From the NCBI GenBank assembly GCA_030407085.1, contig CM059582.1, positions 140,943,501 to 141,007,500 of the forward strand: a DNA stretch of 64,000 bases. The letters are read 5' to 3'. Positions 57,772-64,000 of the stretch are shown piece after piece; the first letter of the stretch is position 1, and the number at the start of each line of letters is the position of its first letter. The translations under genes and the position numbers were made by a program. The notes under the pieces were generated by a model, which saw nothing but the letters and a program-made list of their open reading frames with translations, did no database searches and was not told the DNA's origin. This DNA comes from Trichopria drosophilae (Eukaryota > Arthropoda > Insecta > Hymenoptera > Diapriidae).

Positions 57772-59316
57772 CTATTTCTCTTCTTTTATTAAAATTTTTT
57801 CACGTGCTAAAATTTGAACTCTATCATAATTAAAATTATGTCCAGTGTCTATTCTATGCCTTGTTAAACCGGTGTATTTTTCTTCACTACCCTCGATATT
57901 CTTTTTATGTTCTTTGATTCGGGTCTCTAATCTCCTGCCCGTTTGCCCAATGTAAACCTTTTCACAGTGGTTGCAAGGAATGAGATATACCACATTGATG
58001 TTTTTTGTCATAGGAAGTATATCTTTGTAAGGTCTTATTTTACAAACGTTGTTAAGGATTGGTGTAGAAACCAATCGTACATTTTCCTTTTTAACTCTCC
58101 ACTGTAATTGCTCCGTGATCCCCTTAACGTAGGGGATAGACGAAGTTTTTTTTATTAGATCATTATTGGGGACGGAAGTTTGTTTACTAGATGAGTTGTA
58201 AAATTCATGGATTTTTTTCGCAATGCAGTTATTTATAATTTGTATGGGATAACCATTTTCTAACAGATTACGCTTAACTAGATTCAAATTTTTTTGTCGG
58301 AAACGTATTTCCGACAATTTAACCGCCCTGTCAATAAGGCCATAAACAACACTCAATTTATATTGTAATGGATGGTTTGACGTAAAATGCAAATATCGGC
58401 CAGACCAGGTTTCTTTGCGTGCCCAATCGGTATCTATAAAGCCATTATCTTTGCTGATTATTAACATATCCAAAAAACGAATACTATTATTTTGTTCAAT
58501 TTCACAGGTACACGAAATTCGGTTATGAAAACCTTTGATTTTCAATAACTTGTTGAAGGTGTTAAGGATGAAATCTTCCTTACCGACAGGGCAAGAAAGA
58601 AGTATATCGTCAACATACCGAAAGTAAAAAGGCAATTTAAAATGTAGCTTATTGATCAAAATGTTCTCTACAAACTCCATCATCATATTAGAAACAACAG
58701 GGGACAAAGGTGACCCCATTGGCACCCCGTAAACTTGCTTATAATATACATCATGGAAGGAAAACATTGTATTCTCCAAAACCAATCTCAAACCCCTTTT
58801 AAATTCACTAATGGGAATAGAGGTAAATTGTGAAATTTGTTGCCATTTTTTATCAATAATCAGTAAAACAATATCAATCGACACATTAGTAAATAAGGAC
58901 ACTACGTCTAGAGACATTAGTTTATGGTTCTCTGGTAATTTAAGCGTTTTTAATTTTTCTCTGCAATGCCAGCTGTCTTTAATAAAGGTGTTGGTTTTTC
59001 CAGTGACATTTTGCAAAACATTAGTGAAAAATTTCGCTAGATTGTATGTTGGGGAATTTATGGTGGAAACAATCAATCGTAAAGGGATACCAGGTTTATG
59101 GATTTTTGGTAAACCATATGCACGTGGAATTACTCCATTATTTGTTTTTAAGTGTTTTCCCATGCGGGTATTAATGTACTCATTTTTTTCCCATTCAATA
59201 ATAAGGGAATTCACTTTTTTTGAAATGGAATCAGTGAGTTCACATTTAGATATTTTGTATGTAGAAGAGTCTTGAAGTAGGTTGTTCATTTTACAAAGGT
59301 AGTCTTTTTTATCCAA
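57772..59316 (-). CDS. Penelope-like RT + GIY-YIG endonuclease, 5' truncated
   Basis: 514 codons, uninterrupted. Residue 66-105 AYGLPKIHKPGIPLR, 132-146 with SLDVVSLFTNV, 192-212 QVYGVPMGSPLSPVVSN and RYVDD (233-237) are Penelope-type RT motifs. From about residue 442 there is a GIY-YIG nuclease: VYLIPC..C, VYIGQTGRRLETRIKEH and an Arg/His tail. It copies element RNA and nicks target DNA. PLE proteins usually exceed 700 residues, so the N-terminal part is absent; frame-compatible codons upstream of the ATG (GKGNTTVIL, 59343-59317) belong to the family's first conserved block, so the ATG at 59316 is not the original start. With no stop or shift in 1.5 kb this is a young copy. Confidence 0.88.
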   Translation of the reverse strand: MDKKDYLCKMNNLLQDSSTYKISKCELTDSISKKVNSLIIEWEKNEYINTRMGKHLKTNNGVIPRAYGLPKIHKPGIPLRLIVSTINSPTYNLAKFFTNVLQNVTGKTNTFIKDSWHCREKLKTLKLPENHKLMSLDVVSLFTNVSIDIVLLIIDKKWQQISQFTSIPISEFKRGLRLVLENTMFSFHDVYYKQVYGVPMGSPLSPVVSNMMMEFVENILINKLHFKLPFYFRYVDDILLSCPVGKEDFILNTFNKLLKIKGFHNRISCTCEIEQNNSIRFLDMLIISKDNGFIDTDWARKETWSGRYLHFTSNHPLQYKLSVVYGLIDRAVKLSEIRFRQKNLNLVKRNLLENGYPIQIINNCIAKKIHEFYNSSSKQTSVPNNDLIKKTSSIPYVKGITEQLQWRVKKENVRLVSTPILNNVCKIRPYKDILPMTKNINVVYLIPCNHCEKVYIGQTGRRLETRIKEHKKNIEGSEEKYTGLTRHRIDTGHNFNYDRVQILAREKILIKEEK

Positions 59317-59377
59317 AATGACTGTAGTATTACCTTTGCCTTAAAAAAAATTTTTAATTACTCCCTATAGTTATGTA

Positions 59378-59420
59378 CTTTCTGAAGATGGCTTCGATAT
59401 AGAGCCGAAACGTCAAGTTT
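59378..59420 (+). ncRNA. PLE hammerhead ribozyme, right pLTR
   Basis: CTGAAGA (59382-59388), stem II GGCT (59390-59393) / AGCC (59403-59406), GAA (59407-59409), ACGT (59410-59413), C at 59414. All conserved core bases are present. Helix I in the monomer is weak (ACTTT / AAGT at best), as in other PLE hammerheads that act as dimers. Confidence 0.8.
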
Positions 59421-59513
59421 TTATTTAAGTTTTTATTTATTTATTTATTTAATTTATTTAATTAATTTAATCATCTAATTGTCTTTATGGTGACCGTTTA
59501 CCAACACTACTAC

Positions 59514-60089
59514 AAAGAGATGAATGTTTGCTATTTGCTTGAACCTTACATAGAAATGGGAAAAAACATAAAAATTTATTTTTTAACCCATAAGTTTGAA
59601 AAATTTTATAAACAAATTTGATTATCTCCAAAAAGCAAAAAGGTGTTTTTTACTCTTTAATACTGAAGATACTTATTTGAGTATACAGAAGATACTGTGA
59701 AACTTTCAAAATGGACCGTTCAGAAGTTGTCGAAATATGAATAATTGTTTATGGGTAGCCTTGCTGAAAAGCAACAGTACATTCTCCAAGGAGTGTTGCC
59801 AGATCGTGGATTTTCTCCCTAAATTTAGGGTTTTTTTTACTGTCTTAGGGAGAAATTTAGGGTGATCAAATATTTAGGGAGAAATTTTAGGGTGCAGTCT
59901 TGATTTAGAAAATAATGTGTTATTAACGTTATTGAAATTCAGCACTTTTACCAAATAAATTGTGTTTTTAACATCTCAATTCTGATTGGAAGTTTTTCGT
60001 CTTTTGGACTTTTTCGTCCAATTAGAATTGAGATGATACGACCCACTCAACTGTAGAATCGCTGAATTCATGTTAATACATGTACCATG
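59514..60089. other. No gene; short internal repeats and a hairpin
   Basis: AGGGAGAAATTTAGGGT-type repeats occur three times at 59812-59895, the first partly inverted. 59972-60035 is a hairpin with stem CATCTCAATTCT.ATTGGA and a GTTTTTCGTC-containing loop, possibly a small MITE. Confidence 0.6.
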
Positions 60090-60100
60090 TAGGGATGCGA

Positions 60101-60345
60101 CACCTAACCTAACCTAACCCAGCAATAACCTAACCCGCAATTACCCAGATAGCAAGTCAGCAACTAAGTCCACAATTTGGCCCTCTGTTGTCGACAACTT
60201 GCCGAAATCTACAAATTTTCAGCAAGTTGTCGACAACACAGGGGCAAATTGAGGACTTAGTTGCTGACTTGCTATCTGGGTACCTAACCCGCAATAAGCT
60301 AACCCGCAATAATTTAACCCGCAATTATCGTATTACGATAACCTG
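60101..60345 (-). repeat. 15-bp minisatellite with (CCTAA)3 start
   Basis: CCTAACCTAACCTAA at 60104-60118 equals three units of the insect telomere repeat (TTAGG on the other strand). It continues as AACCTAACCCGCAAT-type units to 60345, split by the MITE at 60144-60280. Confidence 0.7.
60144..60280. mobile_element. Palindromic MITE, TA target duplication
   Basis: 137 bp; TIR CCCAGATAGCAAGTCAGC (and onward to CTAAGTCC), with inverted similarity nearly to the centre (TTGTCGACAACTTGC). Flanked by TA at 60142-60143 and 60281-60282, as for Tc1/mariner-type elements. Confidence 0.88.
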
Positions 60346-61017
60346 ACCTGCAGTATCACTTAACATGATTTTCCACGACGTGAATCCCATTCCTCGTATG
60401 ATTCGGGATGCTTGTTTTACTGAGTCCACCCTTGCCTCTAACGAGTCGGGGTGCTTATATCACGTGAGCCATCCTGCCTCTCACATTTTGACGCAGTTAA
60501 GGTACTTTCGGGCGTTTCTGATATTTTAAAGCTTTGACCAATTCATCTCTGCTATATTGCATAGATATTTCCTGGATTCGCCTCATTTTAGTTCTATCGG
60601 ATCTTCCCAGTTGAAAAATTCGACGTCGTTTACGTGGTAAAACGCGATATTGTGAAGGACGTCATTGAATAGCGTGTTTTACAAAATTTTAAACTAATTC
60701 AAATGATTATTTAAGATTACTATGAAGATTTTTAAATTCAAAGTCATGTATAACATTTGCATGGTGAGAAAAATCATCGTTATGAATGTATTTGTACGCA
60801 TCTTACGTAAATGTATTGCGCATACAACACTGCCCGAATGTTCCGGCGAAACTTGTACTAAACATGTACTAAATACAAATTCATTTTTATATCCAGAGAA
60901 AACAGAATCGCAAGAGCTAAGGCTGCTCTACCGTAGGCAAATCTAACAACGACGTTAATCGCAACGCGGCACGTGCTCTATGCTTATATCCACTCTTCTT
61001 CAGAAAAATTGGTTTGT
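60346..61017. other. Unique core between the inverted minisatellites
   Basis: No gene or repeat recognised. Confidence 0.35.
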
Positions 61018-61196
61018 TTAGTTATTACAGATTAAGTTATTGCGGGTTAGGTTACTGCAGGGGAGGTTATTGCGGGTAAGGTTATTGCGGGTTAAATTAC
61101 TGCTGGGTAGGGTATTGAGGGTAAGGTTATTGCGTGTTAGGTTACTGCTGGGTAGGTTATTGCGGGTTAGGTTATCGAAGGTTAGGTTATTCCAAA
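61018..61196 (+). repeat. 15-bp minisatellite, inverted relative to 60101-60345
   Basis: About eleven imperfect units of GGTTATTGCGGGTTA, the reverse complement of the left array's unit. Confidence 0.85.
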
Positions 61197-61337
61197 GAAT
61201 CGATACGTTTTATTGGTATCGCCGGTACAATGTATATGGCGTCGAGTTCGGGATTCATGAGTCCGATATATGTGTGATACATATCGATACAAAATATCCA
61301 CAGATAAAATTTCGTACCGAAAATTTTAATATCCTAA

Positions 61338-61840
61338 ATGTTTCTGGCAAAATGAAATAAAGGTGCGTCCGCATATTCTAACAAACGTCCGGGACGAATT
61401 GCTGAAATGATTTCGGAACAAAACCGGCAAAGAAACGGAATCATTTGCCGTTTAAAGGGCGCGATTGAAACGAATTGAAATGCCGGAACAAAACCGGCAA
61501 AGAGACGGAATCTTTTTCCATTTAAAGGGCGATTATTTCTGGTTACTCCACGAATGCAAAAATTATTTCAAAAGAAAACCGGCAAAGAAACGAAATATTT
61601 TGCTGTTTAAAAAGTCAGTATTCAGGTTTAAAAAATATATATTTTAATTACATTTCTGCATTTATAGCATTACCTAAAATAATTGCCCTTTAATCGGCCA
61701 AAGGTTCCGTATTTTTGCCGGTTTCTTTCCGAAATCATTCCAGCAATTCGTTCCGGACGTTTGTTATATGATATATGTATGTGCATATATATATTATAGA
61801 ATATGCGGACGCACCTTTATTTCATTTTGCCAGAAACATT
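61338..61840. mobile_element. TIR element with internal subrepeats
   Basis: Ends AATGTTTCTGGCAAAATG inverted at 61823-61840; TIRs continue through AAAGGTGCGTCCGCATATTC and CAAACGTCCGG. The centre has three subrepeats of AAAACCGGCAAAGAAACGGA with GTTTAAAGGGCG. No coding function; the frame 61465-61647 is derived from the subrepeats. Confidence 0.85.
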
Positions 61841-62098
61841 ACCGAAATGATTCCTATTCTTTGACAGTTCTTTTTCGATAAATTGTTATCTGGGTCGATA
61901 TATCGCTGAGGAAATATTGATATTCTAAAATATCGATCTCCGATGTCGCATCCCTAGACTACCATGTTGTATGACCACTGTAATGACTAGAGTAGTCCCA
62001 AACTCCCAAAGATATTGTAATCGATTTAAATTTAAACACATTTTCGGCATTCCCTGATATATAATAAAACCCGAGCTGAATTAAAACGTTTTGTGAAA

Positions 62099-64000
62099 AT
62101 GCCGCCAGACAAAGAAGCGAAAAAGAAATACGTACAAAAGTACGTAAAAAGTTGGAAAACTGAACCGGAATTTAAAGGTTAGTCGATTTTACTTTTTTTT
62201 TGTATATTTATACAGATACTTTTCTACTCTTACAATGTTATACATTTTGCTATTTGCTTTAAGGGTTTTAACATATGGCAATTTCAATACAGTAAAAAAA
62301 TTCATTTTTTTAAACTATTTTTTCCAAGAACGGCGTTTTGCTGTAGACGAAAATCTAAAAACTAAACTACAAATATTTAATTGAATTAAATCAGTGCATT
62401 TTTTGTACCTTTATAAATATTTTGGCTTTATTTAAAATCAATTCCAAATTATAAATACAATTTTTAATGGTATTTTTTGTTTTTATTAGATTGGATAAAA
62501 CAATGCATTGGAAATGATACAAAAGCATTTTGTGCCTATTGTAAGGTAGAAATGGTTGCTCATCGGAAATCTTTGCAAACACACGGGACAACAAAAAAAC
62601 ACACTGAAAAGGGTTTGTTGAATGTGCCGAAGATTGATAAATTTGTTAAACCTAATATCGCTGATAAAAGAAAACGCGCGGAATTAAAACTTGCTGCCTT
62701 CATTTCCGAGCATTGTTCAATTAATGCTATTGACCACTTAGGTGAAGTAGTTAAAGATCTAGACGATGAATCTCTAATATTATCAAAGCTTCAAATTCAT
62801 CGTACAAAATGTACAGGACTAATAGTCAACGTTCTTTCCCCATACATGATAAAGGACTTATTAGATGATTAATATTATTCTCTTATTATAGATGAGAGCA
62901 CATTAATCGATACAACAAAAGTTATGTGTGTAATGATTAGATATTTTAGCAAGAAAATGCGGAAATTACGAACAACATTTTTAAGATTAATTCAATTAGA
63001 AAATGGAACGGCAGAACACATGACTACATGTTTTAAAAATCAACTAGAGACAGATGGCTTAAACTTAAGTAAACTAATAGGCATTGGAGTTGATGGGACA
63101 AATAGTATGATAGGACAATACAATTCTCTTAGTTCCAGATTAATTGATTTAGTTCCAGATTTGGTAGTTGTCAAATGTCTCTGCCATTCATTGCACTTGG
63201 CAGCAGAAAAAGCTTGTGGGGTTTTATCAAGGAATATAGATTATTTAATCGAAACTAGCCATTCCAGGTTTAGCATGAGTACTAATAAAACAAACGAATT
63301 TGAAGAACTTTTTCAGACAATAAATGGACGTAAGCCAAAAAAAGTTCCAAAGCTTTCAGGTACCCCTTGGTTAGCTCGGTATGATGCTATCTTAGTTCGA
63401 TCAATGGGATGAGTATAAACTCTACTATGAAATGGCTAAAACAAAATATAGAGGAAGTGGTGGTTATAAGGCTGAAGAATTATATAATATATTTAACAAT
63501 CCTGAAAATAAGTTATATTTAATATTCCTACGTGAAGCCTTAAAAGACATTATTAATCTAAATAAACTTTTTCAGTTATCTAATGTCGAGCCTTTTAAGT
63601 TGTTTTCAGATCTAAACATGTTTATGTACTCAATGTTACAAAAAATAATAGTTCCAGCACAGTTGCAAAAAGTAAAGAACCAGGATTTAGCAAATTTCGA
63701 TTTTAAAAAATACGTAATGGCAACTAACTGCATCAATTTCGCGTATTATTTTAATGAACTGAGTGGTAATTTAAAATCTTCTGACATAACAAGCATTAAA
63801 GAAATGTGTAAAAATTTGTTAATCAAATTAGTAGAAGAAGTACAAACCCGAATTCCAAAAAATATGCAAATTTTAGAAAAATTGAATGCTTTTAGTCCAC
63901 AAAATGCCAAAAATTCTGCACAAACAGACATTACTAGTATTGTAGTCGCGTTTAAAGGCATTTGTTCTGATATAGATAAAACCTTAAAAGACTGGTCTTT
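62099..64000 (+). pseudogene. hAT-type transposase gene with an intron, runs off the window
   Basis: Exon 1 62099-62177 (MPPDKEAKKKYVQKYVKSW...), intron 62178-62489 (GT...TTTTTATTAG), exon 2 from 62490. Splicing restores EFKDWIKQCIGNDTKAF followed by a BED-like zinc finger (CAYCKVE ... HGTTKKH). Then come a TAA at 62870-62872, LIIDESTLIDTTKVMCVMI (catalytic Asp region), GIGVDGTNSMIGQYN and VKCLCHSLHLAAEKAC, typical of hAT transposases and their domesticated relatives. A frameshift near 63395 moves to a frame open from 63399 to the window end (DQWDEYKLYYEMAKTK...). One stop and one shift mark a pseudogene, or sequencing errors. The C-terminal dimerisation region lies beyond 64000. Confidence 0.85.

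Larger units (their letters stand above)
57225..59513 (-). mobile_element. Penelope-like retroelement with inverted pLTRs
   Basis: Terminal repeats of ~170 bp at 57225-57394 and 59343-59513 are inverted copies (outer end GTAGTAGTGTTGGTAAACGG). Each carries an identical hammerhead core. The interior is a minus-strand RT plus GIY-YIG gene. PLEs are known for pLTRs in direct or inverted arrangement and for pLTR hammerheads. The right pLTR abuts the RT just before its first motif, so the 5' part of the coding region is missing. Confidence 0.88.
60090..61958. mobile_element. Non-autonomous hAT-like element with nested insertions
   Basis: Ends read TAGGGATGCGACA (60090) and, inverted, TAGGGATGCGACATCGG (to 61956). 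The flanks share TACCATG (60083-60089 and 61960-61966); with 1-2 extra bases at the right end this approximates the 8-bp duplication of hAT elements. The TAGGGATG start and ATCGATA-rich right subterminal sequence also fit hAT. The interior has no transposase: it contains 15-bp minisatellites in opposite orientations, a TA-flanked palindromic MITE and a 503-bp TIR element. Frames at 60722-60946 and 61040-61360 are not convincing. Confidence 0.55.

Noticed and set aside
1..64000. CRISPR arrays, rRNA genes, bacterial operons or an intact host gene
   Set aside because: No regularly spaced repeats with unique spacers, no rRNA sequence, and no full-length non-transposon gene were seen; all long frames are explained by mobile elements or repeats.

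Overview
The window is arthropod, almost certainly insect, nuclear DNA. Spliceosomal GT-AG introns, tRNA-derived SINEs, R1-clade and Jockey-like non-LTR retrotransposons, BEL/Pao, Penelope-like (PLE), hAT and Academ-like elements and a short (CCTAA)3 telomere-like tract all point that way. I cannot fix the order. I found no intact host gene. The 64 kb is a graveyard of nested and broken mobile elements in AT-rich DNA, with GC-rich islands where R1-clade coding sequence survives.

Layout. 1-3268: R1-like ORF2 (one in-frame TGA) plus 3' UTR. 3736-4974: PLE-related foldback element with hammerhead-type ribozyme cores in both arms and a solo LTR (3905-4633, TSD ATAT) in its loop. 5935-6405 and about 10160-11625: two loci of one ~235-bp satellite, flanking a decayed minus-strand BEL/Pao element (about 6500-10005). 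11990-19310: tandem repeats, an LTR-like segment (17237-17675) carrying a hammerhead-like ribozyme fold, and a broken uncharacterised gene. 20300-27037: Jockey-like 5' half, a 355-bp-arm inverted repeat that abuts an R1-like 3' end on each side, and a second R1-like ORF2 on the minus strand. 27004-33820: two inverted copies of an unidentified spliced gene end enclose three TIR/MITE elements and a decayed DNA transposase; one MITE carries 70 bp of that transposase gene. 33821-39046: nearly full-length two-ORF R1-like retrotransposon. 39130-44910: four further non-LTR fragments.

44910-46394: inverted repeat around an 11-bp pyrimidine-rich array. 46601-52292: Academ-like transposon (XPG-like nuclease gene fragments, ~600-bp TIRs) broken by two SINEs and a satellite. 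52501-55618: a second long-TIR element (~850-bp arms) carrying the first coding exon of a similar Cys-rich gene. 57225-59513: Penelope-like element with a 514-residue RT plus GIY-YIG ORF, enclosed by inverted pLTRs that each hold a hammerhead core. 60090-61958: non-autonomous hAT-like element packed with minisatellites and nested MITEs. 62099-64000: intron-containing hAT-type transposase gene running off the window.

The most notable theme is recurring hammerhead-type self-cleaving RNA motifs (17522-17589, about 3790-3840, 4878-4927, about 57320-57360, about 59378-59420) in three unrelated-looking elements, together with an unusually high number of long inverted-repeat (foldback) structures. 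All gene calls rest on motif recognition by eye; no database search was possible.
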